Below, in pieces: positions 1 to 23,351 of a DNA stretch of 64,000 nt (position 1 is the first letter of the stretch; the number at the start of each line of letters is the position of its first letter). The DNA is taken from NCBI GenBank assembly GCA_000149265.1, contig CH002732.1, positions 1,369,789 to 1,433,788 of the forward strand, read 5' to 3'. A program made the position numbers and the translations under genes. The DNA comes from Ciona savignyi. Its lineage: Eukaryota > Chordata > Ascidiacea > Phlebobranchia > Cionidae. Under the pieces are notes generated by a model. The model was not told the origin of the DNA, made no database searches, and saw only the letters and a list, made by a program, of their open reading frames with translations.

Positions 1-155
1 AATGATTAATAAATCTTAAATAAAATATGCAGTCAGTATTCCTCTATTACCACAAATAAATATAATTCGGAAAGAACTTTCAAAATTATGATTTTGTGCT
101 GATCCGGTAGAAAAGGAAAATGGTTCTGATAATAATAAACATTATTTTTCTTTAG

Positions 156-11007
<10,852 letters not shown>

Positions 11008-12030
11008 AAAGGCCAGAAGCCACCGCCGACGCCTGTGAAACTGATTGGTTTTTTGTTGTTTTCTCGTCACGTCAAGTCTCCCGAGTATCGTACGCGTCAC
11101 GCTTTACTAATTCTGCCCGGCAAGAAATCAACGAATTTTTGTGTTTCGATGTCCTTCGATATGTTCAATTTTTTCAAGTTCAATTTGTAGACCGGGCGAA
11201 TCGCCGAAAGGTTGTGCTACCCAAGACACTGTGCTATACTTGGTCAGCCACCATTAGAATTCTTACGGCCGCTCGTTCCATTACCCGTATAACCCGCAAA
11301 TACTATCGGCTGTGTACAATTTCTCATTAGCTAAATTACAACTTCACTCACTGCATTGGAACGTTGTTTGTTTTGCTTCTACGAGGTCAGACGCAGTTTT
11401 GCATTTCGCCTGTACAATTTATTCTGCGCGAAACCCCACCGAAACAGATCGCGATGCATAAAAAAGCAGTAAAACTGTTGCAAATTTAGCCTGCAACGGC
11501 GACTTATAGTGGGTCGTGCTCAGGAACAGCTTTGTCCACCACCTCTGCTTATCGGAAGAAAGAAGATCTTGCGAAGTCTGCTTTTCACTTTATATGTGTT
11601 CTCGTTGTGACCTGTAAATGCCTTGTATGAGCAAGTGTAGTATTACGTTCCGTTGAATCGGTATCTCTGGAGGAAAACTAAAATGATGGAAACTTCACAA
11701 TAAAATGGAGAAGATTGTCACAGTCAGTTTTAAACAGGGGGTTAAAATTAGGGCTAGTTCTGGGGTTGAGAGTAGTATTTAGAACAGGGCTCAAATTAGT
11801 TTCCGCAATTTTAACGTACAGTTTCCCGCTTTCCCTCCTTTTAGTGTTGCACCTATCTCTGCAAACAACGTAAAAACGCATCAAAACCCTAAAACGATGT
11901 AAAATAATTTTACTTTTTTTACAGCTCGCTCCAAACGCATTCTTTGGGCCGTTAGTATAAAACTAGATGGTATTATATTCAGTTTGCAAATGTTGCGCGA
12001 CATTGGATCCAGATTTTAGCGAAACCTTAT
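11008..12030. other. Convergent intergenic region between UBA1 and the receptor gene
   Basis: It holds the 3' untranslated regions of both flanking genes. A possible + strand poly(A) signal, AATAAA, is at 11699-11704, about 690 bp after the UBA1 stop. I see no further gene. Confidence 0.6.
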
Positions 12031-15000
12031 TCATTTACCAGTAATTCCTTGCTGCTTAGAAGGGCGTCCGAATTTTTCTCGGTACAGCTTCACGATTCTG
12101 CGTTTGCACACGAACGACACTAGAATGAAAACTCCTTGAAGAGGAACGGAGACCTCGAAGATGTACCACAACACCGGTGTTTCTGCAACCACCGCTGCGA
12201 AGCCGAGCGCCCAGGTGAATCCCATCACACTCGACATTTTAATGTAGAGCAGCACGTTTACGCGGGCGAGACCCATGGATTGCTTGTATGCGACCATCGA
12301 CCCTGTGCTGGTGTGTCTTCTTCGGTGCGTCGCGTTTTGCGTGTTGGTGCGGTTTGCGGGAGGACTTTTCGGTGTCTCGTGAGTGAAGACGTCATCGTCT
12401 ATATCGAACGTTGGAGACGAGGGCGTCTCGTTTAGTGTCTCCGGTATCGTGAACGAAGGTAGTCTGGAAATGTACAAACATGACCGAGGTCGGGTGTATG
12501 TAGGTAAACATGACCGGGTCATGCAATAAAAATGTTTACTTTTTAAACCTGTTAGTAATACAAAATACAAATTGTATCAAACAGACAGTTGAAAATTCAT
12601 ATAGGCTTACATAAATCCATCAAATAGCATTATTTACCGTGTATCTTTCTTTAAAGGCGGCACACTCTCGCTGTACCGTTTTCTATATTTTTTCGACGTC
12701 ACCTTCCTAATGGAAATGATCGAGAGAATAAAAAAGATGCTGTTGCACAGGAGAATCGCACTGAGCGGCACTCCGAATGCAATAAGGTTAGCTGTGGGAT
12801 TGGTGATCCAGCATATCGGCACCTTCGGATCGTAGCTGTAGCCGAAACGAACGAATGGAAACCCGAACTCTACAGTTGCACATATCCCGACCACCAGTAC
12901 CGGCATTCCCCACCCGTACACCATGTACTTTATCAGGGTCCGGCGGATGAAGGAGTTGTTTCCGCCGATCATGGGTCGGTTTAGGACGGAACGACGGAAC
13001 GTCCTGTCGATTCCTGAAAGCGAACAAAGTTTGTGAACAAGGAAACCGTTTTGGTAGTTGTTGTATTCTTGTATTGGAGGTACTTGGTAGTTAATCGTAT
13101 TGAATTAAATTAAAGCGTAACACGTCGGTTATATAGCACGAAATGCACGCAAAGAATGTTACATTCTAGATTAAATGATTATTAGCCTACATACATGCGG
13201 GCATGATTACAGGGCACGTATACTTAAGGTGCACAAAATAACTGTCTGGAATCCTGCACGTATTACTGCAGGGATAGAAATTAACGCATTAACGCATTTC
13301 CACAGCAGTATAGTTATAACATTTCTGTCCTTTAGATTTTAATTTTTGGGTGCGAATAACCGCACATGCTTGCAAAGGGTCGGGAAAGGTTAAGATCGGG
13401 CGGACATTAGTCAGAAAACCACGTGGAACACGTAGGCTATCTAGGATATTTTAGTGTCTTATGTAAAATAGCCGCATTTTTTATTTTTTGTTTCATTAGC
13501 TAAGCAGCTTGCTCAAAAACGACCTACTAACAGCGGATTTCGATTTCGCAAACTCTCGACTAATCGCCCGACACGCTACCACGGAACCAAAATACTTGTA
13601 GAAACTTACCTTGTCCAAACGTTAACCACACGTCAAAGGCCATAACGTTGTTCCAGAAAAATGTCGACAGAAAGAGATAGTGCAGGATTAACGTGAAGGC
13701 CGTGCAGAGCGAAGGTGGATCGATCATGCTAGAGCCGACCATGAACATTAGCTGCGATACGAAGAGCGCGACCGTCAGGTTCATTAAGTTCCTTCCAGCA
13801 ACCGTTCGAAGCTCGCTGAAGGTGTAGGAAATCGTTTCGTGTGGTTTAGTTCTTTAATTTTTACAATCGAATCGTTACACATACCTGAACAGTACGTAGG
13901 TTAGGAAAGTGACACAAAGAGATAGCAGTGAGAACAGGGTTAGACCAAAGGTAACCCAGTTGATGATTTCAACGACAGGGTCCATTTCCGGCTCCGTTGC
14001 GACAGACGTCGTATTTGGTTGCTCTGCCAAGTATAATCACCGAATTTTAAATATTTTCGGTATTAATAACATTTATAAATATAAGAAGATTGTCATGTTT
14101 TATACAGGATGGCAAAGCGCAAGAGAGGGTGTGCAGATTATCCTGTGTAGAGGTTATTAAAGCTAAATCTGTATGTTGAATACGACCAAGATATTGGGAA
14201 AGTTTTCGTTTCATTATAAAACCTCCAATGGTTCTGGCAACGCTAAATAAATGCAGTGACTATAGTTCACGGCGTACTGTTTAGCGACTGCTATCGATTC
14301 TACCCTCTTTGTACGGTCGTTTGGCCGAATGGTTAGCGCAACCGATACATATACCGACTCCTATAAAAAACGGTCCTTCACGAGTCCATTTTGGGTTCAA
14401 AACTTGGCTCGGTTAAAAAAAATCTACGCTCTTTCGACAGGCGGTCTACCATTCAGCTAATCAGGGAATAATTAGTTCCTTTTAAGACAGAACAATACAG
14501 TATAAGTACTAGGAGAAACGTCATTATCCTCACCTGGCGGAACGTAATCGTCAATGCACACGGCAACTGCGTCGCCATAATCTATATATCCATCCTCCCC
14601 TACCATCAAGCCGCGCGCATCCATCCATAAGGAACCGTTGTTCAGTATGACGTACTCAGATTGATTGAGCGGAAGGTAAATACGGCATGCTGTGGGCGGC
14701 GGGGGCGGCTGGGTCAACTGGAACAAGACAAAAGCCGTGAGAAAAGAATTTCTGAAACGACTTACGCCTAAAGTTGCTTTTTAAATGTTAACACTTCTGT
14801 TTTTCCCGAGGTAATCAATTCTACACCACGGAGAAACAAAAGCTACTATTTTGTTTACCGAGTCACGTTTACCGAGTTTCAAGGCTTACCGAGTCACAAA
14901 CTACGACCCGAGATTCCTTTATTGAACTATAGATAACTGTGTCTTCCGTCACTGTGATACTCCAATCAAGCAGCTGTGGATACACAAGCAACTAAATATT

Positions 15001-18000
15001 AGAATAGGTCTCTGCTGTGTGTTATTTCAAGTCAAATATATTCATATCGGTACGCACCTGGTACTCTCCTTGCATATAATAGGATTCAGATTTATTGACG
15101 TATATGATGCTAGCACCGTTATAAATTGTTGTGATATATTCGGAACTGTTGTACATGACCTTGATCGAATCAACTCTGCAAAAACAAACATGAATCACCT
15201 TGAACCCGACTTGTGTTCAAATTATAATTATATCAAGTATACTGTATAATTGAAAAAGATAAAATACTCAACATATACATGTGCCACTAGATGAATAGAC
15301 ACAACCGACCGGCGTTTAGTCGGTCTGAGTCCGCAACCTTTCATAAAAAGGCCCGGATGCGTTACCGCAAGAGCCATGCCGAAAATATATTAAACTAAGC
15401 CGCTTACAAATCAATAGTATAATAGCGGTATGAGACAATTTTTGACTTTAACATTTATAATTGGTTGAATAACTGACTATTAACTGATGGGCATAGAGAT
15501 CACGTATAGCCTTACATAGTTAAAAAAACTTTAATTCATTATGGACGCCATTCGTAAATAGTAATATAATTTTCAATCTCTAGTTATAGCGCCTTATTTA
15601 AAGATATTTAAGTCACAGATTAATCCTAGCAGGTGTGTTAAAAACACTCTTACTCGCATTCCAGCAAAACGGCATGTCGGCTTTCTACAACGGATATTAT
15701 AAAGACGTCGTCTTCAATGATCATTTCTTGAAAGTTGATCACTTCATACAGCGCTTCGGTTAGCTGAAAAATAAGGTGAAAATACATGTAAATGCTTGTA
15801 TGGTTGGATTTTTAACATGCCTGATACCAGATACCATACAGAACGGAACGGAATATGGTTCCAGTGGTTAAAGGTTCAAAGCTTTGCCTTGTAAAAAATC
15901 TCTCTCTATATATATAGTCACACACATATCTGAATCAATAAACACGTCGCAAAAGAAAGACGCAAGTTATTCAGATGGGTGTTTATGACTAATTGAATAA
16001 CCCTTTAAATATATTTCAAGGTTATCTTATTAGCAGGGACAATTAGAGTCCTTGCTGCACAACATTTTCGACGTGTACCTCCAGTATTTCTTCTTCAGAG
16101 TAATTCCCGGGCTGCATAATGATAAATGACATGGTAAGGTTGACTGAGTCTCCAGTGTCGTTTAACGAGTTGTCTGTAAATGAACAAAAGCAAATAAAAA
16201 ACGTTGGCCGCATTTTTCCAATGGCGTTGTTGGATGGTAGTAATTTGCAACACCTCCAATTTCCTTAATAGGAAGAATGTATTAAAAGTCCTTGTAAGCA
16301 ATTAAACCGACCTCTGTAATAGACAATAGATGTTGCAGGACCACCCGCCTATTCTGTAAATCGTATCCGTCACCAACATAATTCGTGTGTTTATTCAAGT
16401 AGGAATGGTACAGAAACTTTAATCGACTTATTCATAAAAAGTAGCATTTTCCGATTAGTCGGTTTATAACCGATAATGGGTTTGTTTTTATATTAAACAG
16501 TTTCGGAAATAATTCCGACACTGTTTAATATACAAACATTGCATAACGATAACGAAACACAAAGAACACAATGTTCAATTGTTCTTTGTGGTGAGCCTTT
16601 TGTTGGTTGACATCGGGTGGGTTTATATGCCTATTTACCAACCCCTTTGAATGCTTAAGTTATTTTAACATTCTCTCCGCATTGCGAAAACTCTGACAGA
16701 TTAGTCTAGTGGTTAAGTGCGTCGCCTTTTAGCCGAAAGGCTGCAGGTTCGAAACTGGCCACAACTTCAGTCAGTTGTGTCCTTGAGCGAGGCACTTTTT
16801 GGACATTGCCCGAACCCAGCGGCTTAATGGGTTCTATATAACCCATTTGGTATACCAAAATGAAGGAACGTGTGAATCATACACAAAAATCCGGTCACCC
16901 GATGGTGCACGAGAGGTGATCTGACGATTGCTCGTGTGTTAACCCCCTTGGTTTTGCCATTCACAGGGATAAACATGAATATCCTATCCTATCCTAACTA
17001 TGGTTTAAATTACCTAGTTCGTTTATGGTGACGTTTATCATGCTTCCGTTTAGAAGGTTCTCGAAAAGCAACACCACGTTGTCGCCGAGTTCTTGAGATG
17101 AGTTGTAGTTCCGGTTTATATCCGACACTGCTACTTCGATTGAAACAGTGACAGTGCCTGCGATCGGACCCGACTTTTCCCCACTGCTGTTCGTATGAGT
17201 CTCCTGCCCATCATATGATGGCACCATTGTAGTTGTAGCATTTGAGTGTGATTTGTCAACACAACTGTGTGGTTTTAGTCGAGAAGTTAAAACCAATTTA
17301 AAGACGGCATACCGCCCAATTAGAATTCCTACTTACCCCTCTTCAGTATATGTAAGGCCGTTAGAGCAAAAAACGTATCGGCAATCGCCAGAAAACGGGT
17401 CGTAGATCTGGCTGGCGTTGCAGGTCTGCATTGGGGGAATCACCACCGTTGTGGACGAGTCCTCATAAATAATTTCAACCGTCCCGTCCTCTTTGAAACG
17501 CATCAGCACGGAAAATGATGGTGGTGACTAAATAACAACAATTTACAGTAAAGTGTAGCTGAATATATGTTCTTCACACACTTATATCTATCTATTGATA
17601 AAAAAAAACATTTTAACGCTTAATGCGTTGTCCCAGGGCATTCTACCATATCCTGGTATACAAATATTGGATATGATGGGATATTCATTTTTATACCCGT
17701 GAATGGAAAACGCATGGGGCGTTAACACACCTGCAATTGTCAGATTACCTAGCGTCCAGCACCGTCGGGTCGGGATACTAGAGTTATTGCAGAGTGTTGT
17801 GTATGATTTAGACATTCAATTTGACATGACCCATTATTTCACCAGCTTTAGGCAATGTCCGTTATAAGTGCCTTGATCCATAGGAGACAACTACAATCCT
17901 TCTACTTAATGGCGATGTACCAACCCACCGAGCTAATCGGTCGGACTACTATACACAGATTAGGCAGTCAATATATGGCCATTTTCTTCATTAATTGCAT

Positions 18001-20627
18001 GGGACCGGCCATATAACACAAAATTCAGTGCCAAATTTTTAAATAAAGATTAAATATTTTCTCCCTTACCCAGCTACTTGTCTTGTAGTTATTATTGAAA
18101 GCTGGAAGTAGCTTTGCATTTGTGGAAGCACTATCAAGTGTCCAAAACGCCTTGTCGTAATATTTTGTCCAAATCCATACCGGGCAAAACATGGTCGGTT
18201 CAGCTGAAAAGAGTTATATTAACATTGACATATCTCGTGGGTTTATATATTGTATACCTTCCTGACCGTCTGATTTATCTTTTGGTTGAATGACGATGTG
18301 CTCCAAGTCACTCGCGGTATAACCATGGCACATGGCACACATGGGGTTTTTGAATAACTTTTTCTCGTTTTCATCGGTATGACCTAAGTTAAAAAATTCC
18401 TTAATTAACAATTGCTTTCAGGTATATGGAATATTTAGGTACTTGTAGCAATGACAATAGATTGATATCTCGTGCAAGCATCCGCCAAAGCTCGGTTCGC
18501 GAAACCGTCTGGACAAGTTGTAATCAGGGATTGTTCACAAGACCTCAGTGATCTCTTCCAAGCTAGTGACTCTTTTAAAGGTCGTCGTTTATCGACTAAC
18601 AAATCCTGCATTACTTCGGTTGTACAGAAGTGCTTGAAGTAGTACGCTATTGTTTCAGGATCCCCGGAAAGGACCTGCATCAGTTTAAAAGAATTTTAAA
18701 GCAATATACGAATGGTAAAATAGTCTGAGTAATCACAGAATGCCAATATGTAAAATAAAATGCAGAATTATTTCGAAGTGTCCTTATATAAAAACTACTT
18801 TTTATCGGTTTTATAATTTTTCGCTCCGTTTAAATGGTACTGTAATTGTATTTTCGTGACATATGGTGTAATGTTGGCAGATCTAACCTCTTCAGGCGCG
18901 CTTCTCACGCATTGAGCCTTTATCGACCAAAAGTAAATGTCTTCTACGTAATTACACTGAGCACAGAAGGCGTTGCGGTAAGTCCAACCGGTATCACCCA
19001 ACACCGGCAAAGTACTGACGAAATTCGAGGTCGATTTCTGTATTGGGATAGTGTGTGTAAACAAGTTAATGTCGCGCTGCTCGACACAAATGTTGCACTG
19101 CTCGGCAATGGCCTATCCGCCCGGTAAGTCTGGCGGTTAAGTGCGACGCTTTTTAATCGAAAGGTTGCAGATGAGAAACTGGTCGCTAGCTAGTCGGTTG
19201 TGTCCTTGGGCAAGGCACTTTACGGACATTGCTTAAACCGAGCGGATTAATGGGTTCTACCAAATTAAAGAAACGATTGTATCATATACAACACAAATAG
19301 CTACAGTAACCCGACGGTGGGCGCGAGGTGATCTGACGATTGCCCGTGTGTTAACCCCCATGGTTTTCCCATTCATAGGGATAAAAATGAACAAACTATC
19401 CTATACCTCGGTACACTTTGCGCGAGATATATCGTCTGGCCACGCTTCCGCGCATTTGGTAATCATCCAGTAAGACCCTTCAGAAAATGTGTCGACCACA
19501 ACACAATCATACGCACTGTTGTCCGGTGATCGACTGTCGATTTCTGAGAACCACCAAATTGTTAGTGCGACGGACTAATTCTTAAACAAAATTAGGTATA
19601 AAAACGGCCTTTGTGCCCAGTCAACGTAGTTTCGAAACGTAGTCTAGTAAAAATCACAATATAAAGTTCTTTGAAACGTTTAGAGGAGCAAACATAACAT
19701 TTAAAGGTGCGAAACTGCTCGCTAGCTAGTCGCTTGTGTCCTTGGGCAAGGCACTTTATGGACATTGCCTGAACCCAGCGGATCAATGGGTTTTACCAAA
19801 CTAAAGGAACCTGTCTATCATATACAACACACTGCAATATCTCCGATCGACGGTGGGCGCGAGGTGATCTGACGATTGCCCGTGTGTTAACCCCATTTGT
19901 TTTCCCATTCACCGGGGTAAACATGAATATCCTATCCTATCCTATCCTAAAGTTAACATATTCTATAGTTAAATTCACTAAAAGATAATTTTGTTGTCAC
20001 GTACGTTTAGGGCTTCCGATTTCTTGGTCAACGTTGTCGTTCAATAGGGGCATACATTCGGTTTTGTAATCCCAGCAACAATCTCTGCAATAACACTTGT
20101 AGGAAGGTATAGCTTACCTATATCGAAAACTATTAATATGTTTTAAATAATATTTAAACTTGTATCCCTTTTCACACAACGGTGATCTTAAAAAATGTGC
20201 TTTGGAAGTAACATATTATAGCTTATTAGGTACGGACGTGTGGCCGAATGGTTAACGCGACCGATACATAAACCGACTCTATACAAAAACGGTCCTAAAG
20301 TCCCAAACCCATCTTGGTTTCAAAACTTGGCTCGGTAAATAAAATAAAAAATTATACCTTATGAGATAGATATAAGTGGTATAATATTTAAATAGGAAAT
20401 TTGTCCTACCCGAACAGTTCGCAATCTTGGTCACAAAAGCAGTTAAGATGACCCAATGTTACATTGATTTCTTGCTTGTGGGTAATGGGGTCTTTCACGC
20501 ATCTTTTTTCGCAAGAGTCGTAAGGTCGGCAGGGTTGTTCCAACGTTGTAGTCTGTATTTTACCCATTCCCAAGATAATCATACAAAAAGAGCTTATACT
20601 CAGAAAAAGTATAATTAATCCGTTCAT
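12031..20627 (-). CDS. Methuselah/adhesion-like family B GPCR with an N-terminal somatomedin B domain
   Basis: A predicted cell-surface seven-helix receptor of 1059 residues; ligand unknown. Exons in transcript order: 20627-20410, 20084-20005, 19543-19407, 19037-18888, 18674-18443, 18383-18258, 18203-18070, 17527-17337, 17264-17014, 16173-16079, 15763-15654, 15175-15058, 14717-14534, 14023-13885, 13815-13610, 13013-12638, 12463-12031. All are GT-AG and the sum is 3180 nt. Seen: signal peptide (residues 1-20); somatomedin B domain with eight cysteines (39-83, SCEKRC..CFCDQDC..GDCC); two CAxC motifs (YRNAFCAQC near 165, NPMCAMCHG); CNASQIYDPFSGDCR near 395; then 7TM from about residue 690 with SELRTVAGRNL and MSSVMGFTWALGF. 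I find no GPS autoproteolysis motif before TM1, which favours a Methuselah-like receptor over a classical adhesion GPCR. The loop before TM6 is long and Ser/Thr/Pro-rich. The 150-nt exon's donor (18887) is the least certain junction. Confidence 0.88.
14317..14432 (+). mobile_element. Second short tRNA-like SINE family, copy 1
   Basis: It begins GGCCGAATGGTTAGCGCA (A-box-like, resembling Leu/Ser tRNA heads) and carries TGGGTTCAAAACTTGG (B-box-like) about 65 bp later, then an A-rich end. It matches 20231-20348 closely. Confidence 0.65.
16691..16997 (+). mobile_element. tRNA-derived SINE, full length
   Basis: Same family as 53785. The B-box region here is an intact GGTTCGAAAC. Its tail ends about 17 bp from the splice donor of receptor exon 17264-17014. 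Confidence 0.9.
17665..17946 (-). mobile_element. tRNA-derived SINE, diverged
   Basis: Reverse-oriented copy of the family at 53785, with many substitutions and small deletions. It lies between receptor exons 17527-17337 and 18203-18070. Confidence 0.8.
19117..19404 (+). mobile_element. tRNA-derived SINE whose tail abuts a receptor splice donor
   Basis: Copy of the family at 53785. Its tail (CTATCCTAT) ends at 19404. The donor GT of receptor exon 19543-19407 occupies 19406-19405, immediately next to it. Confidence 0.88.
19702..19953 (+). mobile_element. tRNA-derived SINE, 5'-truncated
   Basis: It starts inside the B-box region (AGGTGCGAAACTG) and runs to a tail of three TATCC units. It lies in the receptor intron between exons 20084-20005 and 19543-19407. 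Confidence 0.88.
20231..20348 (+). mobile_element. Second short tRNA-like SINE family, copy 2
   Basis: GTGTGGCCGAATGGTTAACG at the start, TTGGTTTCAAAACTTGG later, then AATAAAATAAAAAA at the end. It aligns along its length with 14317-14432. Confidence 0.65.
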
Positions 20628-21143
20628 TTTTTGTTTCTATTTCGTCTTTTTTACTGCAGATAAGATTTCGCAAGTATTGGTTAAAAAAATATCTAAACTA
20701 TCGGTTTAAAATATGCCTAAACTCAATCAGACTACTCGTTTCGCTAATCGGCTTGTTATGAACTTATCACCAATAAGTATAGTTGATAGCCATTGTCTTC
20801 ATTCGGTGTGGTTAATCATTGAGCAAACTCAAGATGCTTCACGTGCGAATCGAACAGATGTTGCTGTTTGTGGGTTTTGAAGCGTGTATTATGTAAACAC
20901 TGGGAAAACTTTGCTCTAATGTGTTGGCATACCGTGTAATTAATTATGTCTAATGACAAGCTTATTCCAAGGCTACGAATAATTTTAAATGCGAGTCAAT
21001 TAAAGGGCAATGAAAACTTTGAGCATGATATTTATTATGGGCAATTAAGAAATGGAATACATGGTGTTTTAGATATGTTGGGAAATAGATAGCAAATTGA
21101 TTTATTGTTTAAGACATACAAAAATCTGGGAAATGACTATCGC

Positions 21144-21272
21144 TCCTTCTACCAAATTAAAGGAACGTCTTAGTTATACACAACCCATACGTCAATAGGT
21201 TCGTTTGATACTTCGACATTAACGCCCCTTTCGTTTTCCCATTTACGACGATAAATATGAATATCCTATTAT
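21144..21272 (+). mobile_element. Decayed SINE 3' fragment
   Basis: It retains TTCTACCAAATTAAAGGAAC, TTTTCCCATTTACG and GATAAATATGAATATCCTA in the order seen in the reference SINE. Confidence 0.65.
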
Positions 21273-23305
21273 TCATTAGTATCCTCCTGTTAATTTGTAT
21301 TGTGAATCCTTATGGCCACAGAAAAAAATACAACAAATAGGAAAGTTACGACCAAAGATAATACACGAGAAAGACATAGTCATAAGAAAAATTTAAAAGT
21401 AAAATCACTAAAAAATAAAATGACATTAAAAAAATAACAAGAAAGGTCACAAAGGGTCACAGTCACAAGAAAAAACTTAAAAAAGAAAAACCACAAGAAA
21501 TAGATCACAAAAAAGTGACAAAAAGGTGGGGAATACATGTTTATTTACAATCTTTGTGATTAAGGGTACACTTAATTATTTTGCATTCGGTTACATCTGT
21601 TGATCGATAATTACTTATAACGTTTTACCCGTCACAAGTAAAAATATTGTTTACACATCTATGCATTTAAATAGGCACTGATGTGGTCAATACTTAATGT
21701 ATTTTTTTCAAATCACATTAAATGACCTTGTCCATTACTATAATACCATCATACAAAGCTGTCAATCGCATATTTGATGATTCAATCTAGAAATGGAATG
21801 TTTACACCAACAATTCCGAAGAACGTCTACAAAACTTTAACCTTTAAGTGTTTTATATGGACATATTACTGATTTCAGTAGAGTAGCGTTTTTGTGGATT
21901 TACTTGAAAATGAAGAGGATAAGCACGATGCTCCGGTAGCATTTATTTGTCTTTGAAACCGCTGTGGTGCTGCGTGGTTGATGCGAATAAAAGTACACAT
22001 ACCCCTACCCAGATAAGACACTTAAACGTTTAGAAAAATATGTCCCTAAGAGATTCTGCCAGAAACTGAAATTTAAGGTTGTATCTGTCAATTATAAAAA
22101 AAAATGTTTCAATCGAGTTAAACGTTTTTCATAGTTATTTTTTGTTTTTGTTGTTGTTTTTTTATGTGTACCAAATGGTACACCGACGGTGAATACATTA
22201 TTTAGAAAACATGGGTATCAAGTTTGAATTGGTAACTTGGGAACCCATTAGTTTCTCTTTGCATAAAGTTGTACCAGGAGTGATCAGATAACCAGAGAAC
22301 CGATCGTTTTTGCAGGCACAAGCATATATTTATTTTTAGCTTCTTGTGATGGGTGTCGTCTAAAGAAATCAATATGAATTAACTTGTAAATAAAAGTTAA
22401 TAAACTTTGGTAGGAAGAGTGGGACACGAATGCTATTCCCAGAAGTTGGAGGATTCGAAATTCTATACAAACCATAAACGATTAGATAACAAACACCCAG
22501 CGTAAATAATCGATAAAATCGCTTTGATTTTGCTTTAGCCTAAACAAACTGGTCCAACGACAATAGGTGTGTAAAATAAGACTAATCTATACCTTATTAA
22601 TGACGGTGAGATTTTAAAACAATTTTGGATATGTTTATAAATCAGAGTGTGACTTCAATTTAAATATCCGCTTATTAAATCACTTAAAACACCCCCAGGT
22701 ATATATCCTAACGCCCATGTATGTATCTCATACAGTAGCCCGTGGGACCGTCAATAGGAAGGTTTTGTAATCGAACCCACTGGTTTATACTTGGTTGGTT
22801 CTTTACCAAGAAAATTGCCGGACGAAGTAATATCTCCATTATATATTAAACGCACTTTGGGTTCAACTCTCTTAAAGCATTACATATAATGGCGTTTATA
22901 CATGTTATAACGTCACTTTAATTGCTTATCAGCGGTAATCAACTTAAACACACCAACCTAACCTGTAACTCCTCGAATCTATATAAAGTAATGTATGTTA
23001 GGACGTTTTTTTGCAGTACATAATGTTTTTGGTGTGATTTATTTCAGCACATATTACATTTGTAGTGTTGTGACTGTAAAAGCCCCTATTCCGATTACTT
23101 GTATACGATGTCTATGTTATATCCCGGATGTTAGCTTATCAAACGTGGTCTTTAATATTCTAATACTTGCCATAGCGAGCGTACGGTACTTAATAAATAA
23201 CTGAAGTGTTCTAAATATTGTAAGCGTGAAACTATTAATAAGGCACACAACAACATTGATACCTTTATCATAGAACAGTACATTTAGCGACATGTTTTTT
23301 TTAAT

Positions 23306-23311
23306 TTTATT
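23306..23311 (-). terminator. Poly(A) signal AATAAA for the orphan gene
   Basis: TTTATT on the + strand, about 40 nt downstream of the stop of the ORF at 23352-24170. Such spacing is normal for a short 3' untranslated region. Confidence 0.5.
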
Positions 23312-23351
23312 ATTAACTAAGGTAAATGCTTAATTTAAATAGCATCATTTG

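Larger units (their letters stand above)
20628..23351. other. Intergenic region upstream of the receptor gene
   Basis: AT-rich, with no convincing exon. A possible acceptor (CTTATCTGCAG on the - strand) lies about 30 nt upstream of the receptor ATG and could serve a 5' untranslated exon or spliced leader. A decayed SINE fragment is at 21144-21272. The rest shows nothing I can name. Confidence 0.5.

Noticed and set aside
12136-12435. 99-codon + strand frame
   Set aside because: Antisense shadow of the last receptor exon, which encodes TM6 and TM7.
18795-18887. Extension of the receptor exon to 18795
   Set aside because: The frame stays open to a TAG, but its only late donor (AAAAA|GTAGTT) is weak and breaks phase with the next exon. 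The donor at 18887 (GAAGAG|GTTAGA) keeps phase.
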